Shown: piece after piece, positions 1 to 7,926 of the stretch | How the letters are laid out: each line of letters starts with the position of its first letter | Position numbering within the stretch: the first letter of the stretch is position 1 | Assembly (NCBI GenBank): GCA_034927685.1 | Contig: JAYFPO010000019.1 | Location: 1-34,465 of the forward strand | DNA from: RGIG3159 sp034927685 | GTDB taxonomy: Bacteria > Bacillota > Clostridia > Oscillospirales > Oscillospiraceae | Length of the DNA: 34,465 nucleotides | Direction: 5' to 3' | Translations under genes and position numbers: made by a program | The notes under the pieces: model-generated | What the model was told of the DNA's origin: nothing | Database searches by the model: none | The model's input: the letters and a program-made list of their open reading frames with translations, nothing else

Positions 1-4
1 GTTG

Positions 5-26
5 GGCCGCCCACGGCCGTTTTTTT
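5..26 (+). terminator. Small intrinsic terminator or attenuator upstream of cbiQ
   Basis: The arms GGCCG (5-9) and CGGCC (14-18) flank a CCCA loop, and a run of seven T follows at 20-26. The hairpin sits about 30 bases before cbiQ. It could end an upstream gene, or be the expression platform of a leader (for example a cobalamin riboswitch) lying outside the window. The sequence cannot separate these. Confidence 0.6.
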
Positions 27-57
27 ATGCAAATTTTAAGGTGGGGAGGCGCACAGC

Positions 58-855
58 ATGGCTGGTGGACGCCACGCGGGCGGACAGTTCTCGGCAATCG
101 ACGTGCAGGCCTATCGCTCCGGGCTGCGGCATCTGAACCCTGCCTATAAAATTACGGTATCCCTGCTGTTGCTGCTCCAGTGCGTTCTGCTGCGAAATAC
201 TGCCGCCTCGCTCTTTGTGCTGCTTTCCTCTGCTGCGATCGTCTGTGCAGGCGGCAAAACGCCGATTCGGACCTATCTCTCTGTTCTGACCGCTCCATTG
301 ATCTTTATTCTGCTCGGTACGGTGGCCATCGCGGTGGAGATTGGACGCGAGCCGGTCGGCGAGTGGTGCCTCCGTCTGGGCGGGCTTTACTTCTGCGTCT
401 CGCGCGGCGGCTTTTTGCGGGCCGCGCAGATTTTCACCACCGCCCTGGGCGCGGTCGCGGCGCTGTATCTGCAAACGATGACGACGCCGGTGAACGAGAT
501 CACCTCCACAATGGCGAGGCTCCATATGCCGGCGCTGCTCATTGAGCTCTCCTACCTGATTTACCGGTTCATCTTCGTCCTTTCAGACGCCGCGCGGCAG
601 ATCCATGTTTCCGCCCAGTCGCGGCTGGGCTACTGCGGCCTGCGCCGGTCGCTGCGGACCTTCGGCGCTTCCATGGGAACGCTGCTGGTTTCCTCGCTGC
701 GGCTCTCAGGGGATTACTATGACGCGATGTTGGCCCGCTGCTATGATGGAAGGCTGCTGTTTCTCGAGGAGAAAAAGCCGGTGACGGTGCCGCAGCTTTT
801 GCTGGCGGGACTTTATGTGCTCTGCCCGGTGGGCATCGCGCTTTTGACGAGGTGA
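58..855 (+). CDS. cbiQ: CbiQ, transmembrane (T) component of the cobalt ECF transporter
   Basis: This is the integral membrane coupling protein of the cobalt ECF importer. It links the substrate-capture unit CbiMN to the ATPase CbiO. The 265 residues show the family start (Asp, then LRHLNPAYK near residues 23-31), followed by several hydrophobic helices at about 33-60, 80-100 and 125-145, and a last one near the C-terminus. The motif AQSRLGYCGLRRSL in the cytoplasmic part resembles the coupling-helix region that contacts the ATPase. A GGTGGGGAGG stretch lies just before the ATG at 58. The stop overlaps the ribosome binding site of cbiO. Gene order is Q-O-M-N rather than the common M-N-Q-O, but all four parts are present. 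The specificity could in principle be nickel; the B12 operon next door argues for cobalt. Confidence 0.9.
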   Translation: MAGGRHAGGQFSAIDVQAYRSGLRHLNPAYKITVSLLLLLQCVLLRNTAASLFVLLSSAAIVCAGGKTPIRTYLSVLTAPLIFILLGTVAIAVEIGREPVGEWCLRLGGLYFCVSRGGFLRAAQIFTTALGAVAALYLQTMTTPVNEITSTMARLHMPALLIELSYLIYRFIFVLSDAARQIHVSAQSRLGYCGLRRSLRTFGASMGTLLVSSLRLSGDYYDAMLARCYDGRLLFLEEKKPVTVPQLLLAGLYVLCPVGIALLTR

Positions 856-860
856 AGGAA

Positions 861-1694
861 ATGAAAGAAAATCTGTTGGAAATTTCCGGACTGCACTATT
901 CCTATGACGACGGCCGCGAGGCGCTGCACGTTTCCCGGTTTTCCCTGCGGCGCGGGGAGCAGATCGCGGTCCTGGGGGCCAACGGCGCCGGGAAATCCAC
1001 CTTTTTTCTCAGCCTCAATGGCGTGCTCCACGCGCACGGCAAAATCGTCTACGAGGGGAAGGAAATTACGCACCGGGACCGGAACGAGCTGCGCCGTCAC
1101 ATCGGCATTGTGTTTCAGGACCCGGACAAGCAAATCATTGCCTCTACGGTTTCGGAGGAGGTCTCCTTCGGCCCCATGAATCTGCGCCTGCCGCGGGAAG
1201 AGGTTGCGCGCCGTGTCCGGGACGCGCTTGCTTATATGAATATCACAGAGTTTCGCGACCGGCCGCCGCACTATCTCAGCGGCGGCGAAAAAAAGCGCGT
1301 CAGCATCGCGGATATCATCGCGATGGAGCCGGAGATCATCGTCTTTGACGAGCCGACGGTCAGCCTTGACCCCTATAACGTGGGACTATTTGAGGCGCTG
1401 CTGGAAAAGCTGCGCGAAGCGGGCAGGACCGTGCTGATCTCCACCCACGATGTCGATTTCGCCTACCGCTGGGCGGAGCGGGCGGTGCTTTTGAAGGATG
1501 GCGGGATCGAGGCGGACGGCCCGGTGCGGGAGGTGCTGCAGGACCGGGCGCTTTTGGAGCGGTGCAGCCTGAAGCCGCCGCTGCTCACAGAAGTCTGCAC
1601 AGCGCTGCGCGAGTGCGGACTCTTGAAAAACCAATGTAATTCCCCACGAAACGTGGTTGAATTAAAACAGCTTTTGGAGGTAGAAAACGTATGA
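861..1694 (+). CDS. cbiO: CbiO, ATPase of the cobalt ECF transporter
   Basis: ABC-type ATPase that powers cobalt uptake from the cytoplasmic face. Visible motifs in order: Walker A (GANGAGKST), Q-loop region (VFQDPDKQI), signature LSGGEKKRVSIA, Walker B IIVFDEPT and the H-loop STHD. The length of 277 residues is normal. I chose the ATG at 861 because GAGGTG at 849-854 is well spaced for it. The in-frame GTG at 852 overlaps the end of cbiQ and would have no ribosome binding site. The stop overlaps the cbiM start as ATGA, so translation is probably coupled. It acts with CbiQ, CbiM and CbiN. Confidence 0.93.
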   Translation: MKENLLEISGLHYSYDDGREALHVSRFSLRRGEQIAVLGANGAGKSTFFLSLNGVLHAHGKIVYEGKEITHRDRNELRRHIGIVFQDPDKQIIASTVSEEVSFGPMNLRLPREEVARRVRDALAYMNITEFRDRPPHYLSGGEKKRVSIADIIAMEPEIIVFDEPTVSLDPYNVGLFEALLEKLREAGRTVLISTHDVDFAYRWAERAVLLKDGGIEADGPVREVLQDRALLERCSLKPPLLTEVCTALRECGLLKNQCNSPRNVVELKQLLEVENV

Positions 1695-2437
1695 AACGAA
1701 AAGAACGAATCGCGTTGGCGCTGTCGCTGCCTGCGCCGATTCTGGCGCTGCTGACCATGACGGCGGGCGCCATGCACATCATGGAGGGCTATTTGCCCGT
1801 TGGCTACTGCATCGCCTGGGGCGCGCTCAGTCTACCCTTCTTCGTGATGGGTTTTCTCAAAATCAAGAAAACCCTGGCGGAGAATCGGAAGAACATCGTC
1901 TTGCTCGCCATCTGCGGCGCGTATGTGTTCCTCCTGTCCTCCCTGAAGATTCCATCGGTGACCGGCAGCTGCTCGCATATGACCGGCACCGGCCTCAGCG
2001 CGATTCTGTTCGGCGCCTGCACCACCACGGTGCTCGGCGTAATCGTGTTGCTGTTCCAGGCGATTTTGCTTGCCCACGGCGGCCTCACCACCCTCGGCGC
2101 GAACACCTTCTCCATGGCCATCGGCGGGCCGCTGCTCTCGCTCGGGATCTACCAGCTCTTTCGGAAGCTGAACTGGAACCGCCGCGTCGGCATTTTCTTC
2201 GCGGCATTTCTCGGCGACCTCTTCACCTACTGCATCACGAGCTTCCAGCTCGCGCTGGCCTATCCGTCCGCGTCCGGCGGCGTCGGCGCCTCCATACTGA
2301 AGTTTTTGGCCGTGTTTGCTCCGACGCAGCTTCCTCTGGCGGTGCTCGAGGGCATTCTGACCGTCCTCATCATGGTCGTCTTTGAAAACTATGCGCAGAG
2401 CGAGCTGTCTGCTGTCGGCTACAAGATTGGAGGGTAA
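1691..2437 (+). CDS. cbiM: CbiM, substrate-binding membrane protein of the cobalt transporter
   Basis: The S component, which captures Co2+. It carries a signal-peptide-like N-terminus of about 27 residues (positively charged KRK, then a hydrophobic stretch ending in Ala-Gly-Ala). The family motif MHIMEGYLP follows at 28-36. In characterised CbiM/NikM proteins the mature N-terminus Met-His coordinates the metal, so cleavage before Met28 would expose the site. Further conserved parts are the region around KIPSVTGSCSHMTGTG and GGLTTLGANTFSMA. There are several membrane helices. The length of 248 residues is typical. GGAGG precedes the ATG, and the start overlaps the cbiO stop. Cobalt rather than nickel specificity is inferred from the adjacent cbi genes. 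Confidence 0.93.
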   Translation: MKRKERIALALSLPAPILALLTMTAGAMHIMEGYLPVGYCIAWGALSLPFFVMGFLKIKKTLAENRKNIVLLAICGAYVFLLSSLKIPSVTGSCSHMTGTGLSAILFGACTTTVLGVIVLLFQAILLAHGGLTTLGANTFSMAIGGPLLSLGIYQLFRKLNWNRRVGIFFAAFLGDLFTYCITSFQLALAYPSASGGVGASILKFLAVFAPTQLPLAVLEGILTVLIMVVFENYAQSELSAVGYKIGG

Positions 2438-2438
2438 C

Positions 2439-2786
2439 ATGAAAAAGAAAGATCGGGTTTTGTTTCTCATTCTGATTCTCTGTGCGGTGGTGCTGATTGT
2501 GTTGCCCCTGATTCTTCAGCGCGGCGCAGAGTTCGGCGGTTCGGACGATGCCGGCAGCGGCGTCGTGGAAGAAATTTCGGGCGGATATACGCCGTGGGCC
2601 ACGCCGGTTCTGGAGCTCTTCCTCGGCGGCGAAATGCCGGGCGAGCTGGAATCGCTGATGTTCTGTGTTCAGACCGGCATTGGCGTTGGCGTTATGATGT
2701 TCTTTATCGGCCGCTTCGTGGAGCGCAAAAAGCAGCAGAAAATCTATGGATCGCGGGAAGATATGCAAAATCCTGATGTACTTTGA
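2439..2786 (+). CDS. cbiN: CbiN, small auxiliary membrane protein of the cobalt transporter
   Basis: Accessory component that works with CbiM in metal loading. The 115 residues show two hydrophobic segments, at about 7-27 and 78-98. Between them is an extracytoplasmic loop holding the family motif (GAEFGGSDDAG, then a GYTPWATP-like stretch). The ATG at 2439 is preceded by GGAGGG and lies one base after the cbiM stop. An in-frame ATG at 2382 lies inside cbiM and is not credible. It is the last gene of the QOMN set, and no terminator follows before the next promoter at 2806. Read-through would therefore meet the riboswitch terminator at 2997-3036. Confidence 0.88.
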   Translation: MKKKDRVLFLILILCAVVLIVLPLILQRGAEFGGSDDAGSGVVEEISGGYTPWATPVLELFLGGEMPGELESLMFCVQTGIGVGVMMFFIGRFVERKKQQKIYGSREDMQNPDVL

Positions 2787-2805
2787 AAAGAAAAGCGAAT
2801 ATCTG

Positions 2806-2834
2806 TTGACTTTGGCGGCAAAAAACGCTACACT
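2806..2834 (+). promoter_or_regulatory. Sigma70-type promoter of the B12 operon
   Basis: TTGACT (2806-2811) and TACACT (2829-2834) are separated by 17 bases, a good vegetative promoter. The predicted start near 2841 would place the riboswitch at 2854 at the very 5' end of the transcript. Confidence 0.7.
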
Positions 2835-2853
2835 AAGGCAAAAGTGAAAAGAA

Positions 2854-2957
2854 CATGTCCCAGCCGAATTTCGGCGCATGGAATCGGGTGAAATTCCCGG
2901 CGAGTTGGTCACTGTGAAGCCCCCTGCGGGGGGATAAGCCAGATACATGGGGACATG
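2854..2957 (+). promoter_or_regulatory. Cobalamin riboswitch, compact form
   Basis: Closing stem CATGTCCC (2854-2861) pairs with GGGACATG (2950-2957). A GCCGAA/TTCGGC hairpin follows. Then come the cobalamin-aptamer core elements: GGAATCGGGTGAAATTCCC, then CACTGTGA, a C-rich/G-rich hairpin, and AAGCCAGATAC. It is shorter than the usual 180-200 base element, and the peripheral arms are reduced. Together with the terminator at 2997 it should reduce expression of the B12 operon when a cobamide is bound. Class assignment (AdoCbl-type or a compact class II type) is uncertain. Confidence 0.85.
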
Positions 2958-2996
2958 GCAAACGTTTCTGCCAGAACCAGGGAGCGTAAGAGAGAA

Positions 2997-3036
2997 GACA
3001 TCTCCGGCGGCAGAGCCCGCCGGAGGTGTCTTTTTT
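2997..3036 (+). terminator. Riboswitch expression-platform terminator
   Basis: A 14-pair stem GACATCTCCGGCGG with CCGCCGGAGGTGTC (one G-T pair), loop CAGAGC, is followed by six T. It stands between the aptamer and the LysR gene, so it is the likely OFF switch. It would also stop read-through from cbiN. Confidence 0.9.
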
Positions 3037-3058
3037 GGATGGGGAGGGAAACTGGAAC

Positions 3059-3952
3059 ATGCCGGAACTCAAACAACTAAAATATTTGACGGTATGCGCC
3101 GAGACTGGCAGCTTTAGCCGGGCCTCGGAGCAGCTGGGTACGACGCAGCCGAACGTCAGCCGCGTCATCCGTGAGCTGGAGGAGGAGCTTGGCGTGCCAC
3201 TGTTTGTCCGGAAGGGGCATGGCATTGCCATGACAGAAGAGGGTGCGCGGGTCGGAAGAATTGCGAAACGCGTGCTGCGGACGGCAGAGCTTTTGCAGGA
3301 AGCGGCAGAGTCCGGCGGCACAGCCTGTTTTTCGGCGGCCGCGGTGGGCGGTCGTGCGGTGGCGCAGGCCATGGCGGCTTTCTGCCGGCGGCACATCGAC
3401 ACGGTGGTTTTTCGCTATCTGGTGGGAGACACCGATTTCGTGCAGCGCCAGGTGGAAAACTATCAGGCGGAAATCGGTCTGGTTACGATTTCTGTCCGGC
3501 ACCTCAGCGGCTTTCAATACCTGCTGAGCCGCCGCCATCTGGAATTTCACAGCCTGCGAACCGGCGGCGTTGCGGTCTCCTTTGGAAGGCCGTCGCCCTT
3601 TGGAAAGTTAACAAGTGTGGGCTGCGAGGAGCTCAAGCAGGTGCGGTTTATTCGCTCGGCGGACGACCGCTTTTCACTTGAAAACCACGTCGCCGCTCTG
3701 TTTTCCGATGCGGCGCTGCGGCGGGTATTTGACCGGGCCATTGTGACGAACAGCGGACACGCCATGGCGGAACTGCTGCGCAGCGTACCGGGTCTATGCC
3801 ATCTGAACACGCTGTCTCCCGGCGGCGAGCATCGCGGTGGGCTGCGGACGCTGCCGATCGACGGCTGCGAGGACAGTGTGGTGTTCGGCTATCTGAAGCG
3901 GGAGAAGGAAGAACTGAGTGAGTACGCGCTGGAGCTGATCCAGAGCGTTTAA
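3059..3952 (+). CDS. LysR-family transcriptional regulator, first gene of the B12 operon
   Basis: A 297-residue DNA-binding regulator. The N-terminal winged helix-turn-helix is clear (ELKQLKYLTVCAETGSFSRA, then EQLGTTQPNVSRVIRELEEE, then LGVPLFVRKGHGIAMTEEG, about residues 3-62). A linker helix and an effector-binding domain with no obvious ligand signature follow. I chose the ATG at 3059 because GGGGAGGG lies about ten bases upstream. An in-frame GTG at 3026 lies inside the terminator and is not credible. Its stop overlaps the upstream ATG of the next frame (TAATG). Being first behind the riboswitch, its level should fall when B12 is plentiful. Its target and effector are unknown. A local role on cbi genes is inference. 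Confidence 0.9.
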   Translation: MPELKQLKYLTVCAETGSFSRASEQLGTTQPNVSRVIRELEEELGVPLFVRKGHGIAMTEEGARVGRIAKRVLRTAELLQEAAESGGTACFSAAAVGGRAVAQAMAAFCRRHIDTVVFRYLVGDTDFVQRQVENYQAEIGLVTISVRHLSGFQYLLSRRHLEFHSLRTGGVAVSFGRPSPFGKLTSVGCEELKQVRFIRSADDRFSLENHVAALFSDAALRRVFDRAIVTNSGHAMAELLRSVPGLCHLNTLSPGGEHRGGLRTLPIDGCEDSVVFGYLKREKEELSEYALELIQSV

Positions 3953-3969
3953 TGGAAAGCGAGGCACCT

Positions 3970-5451
3970 ATGGAGAAAAAAGCGCTGCTGGCGGTCAGCT
4001 TCGGCACCTCCCACAACGACACGCGGGAAAAGACCATCGACTGCATTGAGGCGCAGCTCGGCAAAACGCTGCCGGACCGGCAGGTCTATCGCGCCTTTAC
4101 GAGCAAAATGATCGTCAAAAAACTCAGGGCGCGCGACGGCGCGGAGATCGACACGGTCGCAGAGGCCATGGAGCGGATGCTCCGTGACGGCGTGACGGAC
4201 GTGCTGGTGCAGCCGACCCATTTGCTGAACGGCACGGAAAACGACGCGATGCGGTGGGATGCGGAGTCCTTCCGCGCACGATTTCAGGAGCTGCGGTTTG
4301 CTTCGCCGCTGCTGACCACGGACGCGGACCTCCGGCGCATGGTCGGAATCATGAAAGACGAGTTTCAAAACCTTGGCGAAGAGGAAGCCGTGATTTTCAT
4401 GGGCCACGGAACGGAGCATTATGCCGACGCGGTCTACGCCGCGCTGGACTACCGCTTCAAGGCGGAAGGCTGTCCCCGGTTTTTCATGGCGACGGTGGAG
4501 GGCTATCCGACCATTGAGGACGCGCTTCAGCAGCTGGGACAACTCGGCGGTATCCGCACGGTCTGTCTGGCACCCTTTATGATTGTGGCCGGAGAACACG
4601 CGAAAAACGACATGGCGGGCGACGAGGCCGATTCCTGGAAAAACCTTGTCACGCGGGCGGGCTACGAATGCCGCTGCCTCAGCCGCGGACTCGGGGAGTT
4701 TAGCGCGGTGCGGGAGATGCTCTGCGACCACGCGCGCACCGCAGACGGGCGGATCGCGCCGGGGAAGCTCTATGGGATCGGCGTCGGCCCCGGCGACCCG
4801 GAGCTTTTGACCATCAAGGCGCTGCGCCGTATCCGGGAATGCGACCTGCTCGCCCTGCCGGATTCCGATCGGGGCGGCTGTGCGGCCTATCGGATTGCAG
4901 AGCAGGCCTGGCCGGGTATCCAGGGAAAACCCGCCGTCTCGGTTCTCATGCCGATGACGCATGACAAAGTCCTGCTGGAAAAGAGCCATCGCGCCGCGGC
5001 GGATCTTCTCGAAACGCACCTCGCGGCGGGAAAAACGATCGGCTTTCTGACGCTTGGCGATCCGACGGTCTATTCCACCTATTTCTATGTCCACCGTCTG
5101 GTGGCGGCGGACGGGTTCGAGACGGAGATCATCCCCGGCGTGCCCTCCTTCTGCGCAGCGGCGGCGAGGCTCGGCGAGAGCCTCGGGGAACGCGCGGAGA
5201 TGATCCACATCGTGCCCTCCTCGCATGGCGTGGAGGAGGCACTGAAACTGCCGGGGGTCAAGATACTGATGAAGGCCGGCTCCAAGCTGGGGGCAGTGCG
5301 CCAGGTGCTGCTGCAAAGCGGGGCAGAGGCTAATATGGTGGAAAACTGCGGCATGGAGCAGGAGAAAATCTACCGCGGCGCGGCGGAAATTCCGGCGGAC
5401 GCCGGATACTTTTCGCTGATTCTGGTGCGGGACAGGAGGAAATTGAAATGA
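3970..5451 (+). CDS. cbiKL: CbiK-CbiL fusion: sirohydrochlorin cobaltochelatase and cobalt-factor II C20-methyltransferase
   Basis: A two-domain protein of 493 residues. Residues 1-260 are CbiK, which inserts Co2+ into sirohydrochlorin. The metal/catalytic residues match the Salmonella enzyme's H145, E175 and H207: His146 in FMGHGTEH, Glu177 in ATVEGYP and His210 in AGEHAKND. From about residue 264, GIGVGPGDPELLTIKA begins a SAM-dependent CbiL/CobI domain that methylates C20, so consecutive steps are joined. I prefer the ATG at 3970 over that at 3952: GCGAGG lies five bases before 3970, CbiK proteins normally begin with a short Lys-Lys-Ala-Leu-Leu start, and 3952 has no ribosome binding site. 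The end overlaps cbiF as ATGA. Confidence 0.92.
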   Translation: MEKKALLAVSFGTSHNDTREKTIDCIEAQLGKTLPDRQVYRAFTSKMIVKKLRARDGAEIDTVAEAMERMLRDGVTDVLVQPTHLLNGTENDAMRWDAESFRARFQELRFASPLLTTDADLRRMVGIMKDEFQNLGEEEAVIFMGHGTEHYADAVYAALDYRFKAEGCPRFFMATVEGYPTIEDALQQLGQLGGIRTVCLAPFMIVAGEHAKNDMAGDEADSWKNLVTRAGYECRCLSRGLGEFSAVREMLCDHARTADGRIAPGKLYGIGVGPGDPELLTIKALRRIRECDLLALPDSDRGGCAAYRIAEQAWPGIQGKPAVSVLMPMTHDKVLLEKSHRAAADLLETHLAAGKTIGFLTLGDPTVYSTYFYVHRLVAADGFETEIIPGVPSFCAAAARLGESLGERAEMIHIVPSSHGVEEALKLPGVKILMKAGSKLGAVRQVLLQSGAEANMVENCGMEQEKIYRGAAEIPADAGYFSLILVRDRRKLK

Positions 5452-6200
5452 TTCATTTTGTTGGCGCCGGGTCCGGCGCGGCGGACCTGATTACACTGCG
5501 GGGTCACCGGCTGCTGTCCGAGGCGGATGTCGTGATCTATGCCGGCTCCCTGGTCAATCCGCAGCTTCTGGAGGCGACAAAACCAGGCTGCGAGATTCAT
5601 AACAGTGCGAAAATGACGCTGGAGGAGGTGCTCTCCGAGATGCTCGCGGCCGAGCGGGCGGAAAAGACGACCGTGCGGCTGCACACCGGCGATCCCTGTG
5701 TCTATGGCGCGATTCGCGAGCAGATGGATCTGCTTGACCAGGCGGGCGTTGCCTACGACGTCTGTCCCGGCGTCAGCGCCTTCTGCGGCGCGGCGGCGGC
5801 GCTCTGTCTCGAATACACGCTGCCGGACGTCAGCCAGAGCGTCGTCATCACGCGAATGGCGGGCAGAACGCCGGTGCCGGAGCGGGAGTCGATCGAGTCC
5901 TTCGCGGCCCACGGGGCCACGATGGTCATTTTCCTCAGTACGGGGATGCTGGAAGAACTGTCGAGCCGCCTCATCGCGGGCGGCTACCGGCCGGATACCC
6001 CGGCGGCCATCGTCTATAAGGCCACCTGGCCGGAGGAAGAGGCATATGTCTGCACGGTTGCGACGCTGCCGGAGGCGGCAAAGGGCATCACAAAGACGGC
6101 CCTGATTCTAGTCGGCGACGCGGTGACGCACAGCTGCTATGCGCGCTCCAAGCTCTATCATCCGGCCTTTACGACGGAATTCCGGGAAAGCAGCATATGA
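5448..6200 (+). CDS. cbiF: CbiF, cobalt-precorrin-4 C11-methyltransferase
   Basis: SAM-dependent methyltransferase of the anaerobic corrin pathway, methylating C11 of cobalt-precorrin-4. It has the tetrapyrrole methylase fold: FVGAGSGAADLITLRG at the N-terminus, YAGSLVNPQLL, the LHTGDPCVYGAIREQ motif near residues 83-97, and YDVCPGVSAFCGAAA. The pattern GAGSGAADLIT with YAGSLV is typical of CbiF/CobM rather than CbiL or CbiH. Length is 250 residues, as expected. It overlaps its neighbours on both sides by four bases, so coupled translation is likely. Confidence 0.94.
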   Translation: MIHFVGAGSGAADLITLRGHRLLSEADVVIYAGSLVNPQLLEATKPGCEIHNSAKMTLEEVLSEMLAAERAEKTTVRLHTGDPCVYGAIREQMDLLDQAGVAYDVCPGVSAFCGAAAALCLEYTLPDVSQSVVITRMAGRTPVPERESIESFAAHGATMVIFLSTGMLEELSSRLIAGGYRPDTPAAIVYKATWPEEEAYVCTVATLPEAAKGITKTALILVGDAVTHSCYARSKLYHPAFTTEFRESSI

Positions 6201-7201
6201 CGACCCGGATTCTTGCCTTTACAAAGCAGGGCGCAGTCCTGGCGGCCCGGCTTGCCGGATCGCTGCCGGAGGCGCGGCTCTGCTGCCTGCCGAAGTTTTC
6301 CGCCATGGGCGGAGAGACGGTGGAGAGCCTCGATGTCTTCACCCGGTCGGGTTGGAAACAGGGGGAGGCGCTGCTCTTCGTCGGCGCGGTGGGCATTGCG
6401 GTCCGCGCCATCGCGCCCTACATCGGGAGCAAGATGACGGACCCCGCCGTAGTCGTGGTGGACGAGGCGGGACGCTTTGCAATCTCCCTGCTCTCCGGCC
6501 ACATGGGCGGGGCCAACGATCTGGCCCGCGCGGTGGCCGCCGCCGTGGGAGCCGAGCCGGTCATTACGACCGCCACGGACGTCCGCGGTAAGTTTGCGGT
6601 CGACGTGTTTGCAAAGAAAAACGGGCTTTCGATCACCTCCATCAAGCTTGCAAAGGAGGTTTCCGCCGCAATTCTGGCGGGGGAGCGCGTGGGCCTGTTT
6701 TCGGCGCTGCCGCTGGATGGAATCGTGCCGCCGGAGCTGGCGCTTGGCGCGGCGCAGCGGCTCAATCTGGAGATTGGATTTCAGGCGGAGCTTCCCGGCA
6801 GTCTGCTGCTGATCCCAAAAATCGCGTATCTCGGCCTCGGCTGCAAAAAGGGCGCATCCGCTTCGCAAATTGCCGCCGCCGCGCAGAGCGCCCTTGCGGC
6901 ATGCGGTGTGCCGGGGGAGGCGGTCGCGGGCGCGGCTTCCATCGATCTCAAGCGGGACGAGCCGGGTCTGCTCCGCTGGGCAGACGGGTTGCCGCTGCGG
7001 TTTTATTCGGCCGCGGCGCTGCGGGAGACGCCTGGGGAGTTTACCGCCTCCGCCTTTGTTGAGCAGACGGCGGGCGTGGACAACGTCTGCGAGCGGGCCG
7101 CGGTGCTCGCTGCAGGCATGGGACAGCTCCTGCAAAAAAAAATAGCGCAAAACGGCGCGACCGCCGCGGTGGCAGTCGCGGAAAAGAGGATTATGTTATG
7201 A
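6197..7201 (+). CDS. cbiG: CbiG, cobalt-precorrin-5A hydrolase
   Basis: Opens the delta-lactone of cobalt-precorrin-5A and releases acetaldehyde during anaerobic ring contraction. The 334 residues include the diagnostic central part VGAVGIAVRAIAPYI, then DEAGRFAISLLSGHMGGAND, then TTATDVRGKFAVDV, about residues 56-139. The C-terminal CbiG domain has GLGCKKGAS followed by KRDEPGLL. Its presence shows the early-cobalt, oxygen-independent route. It has ATGA overlaps with cbiF and cbiH. Confidence 0.94.
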   Translation: MTTRILAFTKQGAVLAARLAGSLPEARLCCLPKFSAMGGETVESLDVFTRSGWKQGEALLFVGAVGIAVRAIAPYIGSKMTDPAVVVVDEAGRFAISLLSGHMGGANDLARAVAAAVGAEPVITTATDVRGKFAVDVFAKKNGLSITSIKLAKEVSAAILAGERVGLFSALPLDGIVPPELALGAAQRLNLEIGFQAELPGSLLLIPKIAYLGLGCKKGASASQIAAAAQSALAACGVPGEAVAGAASIDLKRDEPGLLRWADGLPLRFYSAAALRETPGEFTASAFVEQTAGVDNVCERAAVLAAGMGQLLQKKIAQNGATAAVAVAEKRIML

Positions 7202-7926
7202 AAAAACTGACGGTCGTCGGGATCGGTCCCGGTGCGTATGAGCAGATGACCATTCAGGCCGCCGAGACGCTGCGGGAGGCCGACGTCATCGTCGGCTACA
7301 CGGTTTATGTTTCGCTCGTGCGGGACCATTTCCCGGGGAAGCAGTTCCTGACTACGCCCATGAAACAGGAGACCGCCCGCTGCCGTATGGCCTTTGAGAA
7401 GGCCGGGGAGGGGAACAACGTCGCCATGATCTGCTCCGGCGACGCGGGTGTCTACGGCATGAGCGGGCTGATCTACGAGCTCAGCCCGGATTACCCGGAA
7501 GTGGAGATCGAGGTGATCTCCGGCGTGACCGCGGCGCTCAGCGGCGGAGCTGTGCTCGGCGCACCGCTGATGCACGATTTTGCAGTCATCAGCCTCAGCG
7601 ACCTCATGACGCCGTGGGAGAAGATCGAGGCGCGCCTGCTCGCGGCGGCTGAGGCGGATTTCGCGATTTGTCTCTACAATCCCGCCAGCCGGAAGCGAAA
7701 GGACTACCTGCAAAGGGCCTGCGACCTCCTGCTCCGCTTTCGGAGCGGGGACACGGTCTGCGGCGCGGTGCGCAGCATCGGACGCGAGGGCGAGAGCCGT
7801 CATATCTGCACGCTTGCGGCCCTGCGCGACTACGAGGCGGATATGTTCACCACGGTATTTGTCGGCAACTCCCAGACGAGGGAGATTGGCGGAAACATGG
7901 TCACACCGCGCGGGTACCTGCTATGA
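7198..7926 (+). CDS. cbiH: CbiH, cobalt-factor III C17-methyltransferase (ring contraction)
   Basis: SAM-dependent methyltransferase that methylates C17 and drives ring contraction. Family features: VVGIGPGAYEQMTIQA at residues 5-20, VGYTVYVSLV, a CSGDAGVYGMSGLIYE motif near residue 80, and the SLSDLMTPWEKIEARL stretch that distinguishes CbiH/CobJ. It ends with the usual TTVFVGNSQTR region. At 242 residues it has normal single-domain length and no fused extra domain. The stop overlaps the cbiJET start as ATGA at 7923. Confidence 0.94.
   Translation: MKKLTVVGIGPGAYEQMTIQAAETLREADVIVGYTVYVSLVRDHFPGKQFLTTPMKQETARCRMAFEKAGEGNNVAMICSGDAGVYGMSGLIYELSPDYPEVEIEVISGVTAALSGGAVLGAPLMHDFAVISLSDLMTPWEKIEARLLAAAEADFAICLYNPASRKRKDYLQRACDLLLRFRSGDTVCGAVRSIGREGESRHICTLAALRDYEADMFTTVFVGNSQTREIGGNMVTPRGYLL

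Noticed and set aside
3952..3969. ATG at 3952 as the CbiK-CbiL start
   Set aside because: It has no ribosome binding site. GCGAGG fits the ATG at 3970, where the conserved CbiK N-terminus begins. The same ATGGAAAGCGAGG string precedes the true start at 29217, so the upstream ATG is a by-product of the binding site in both cases.
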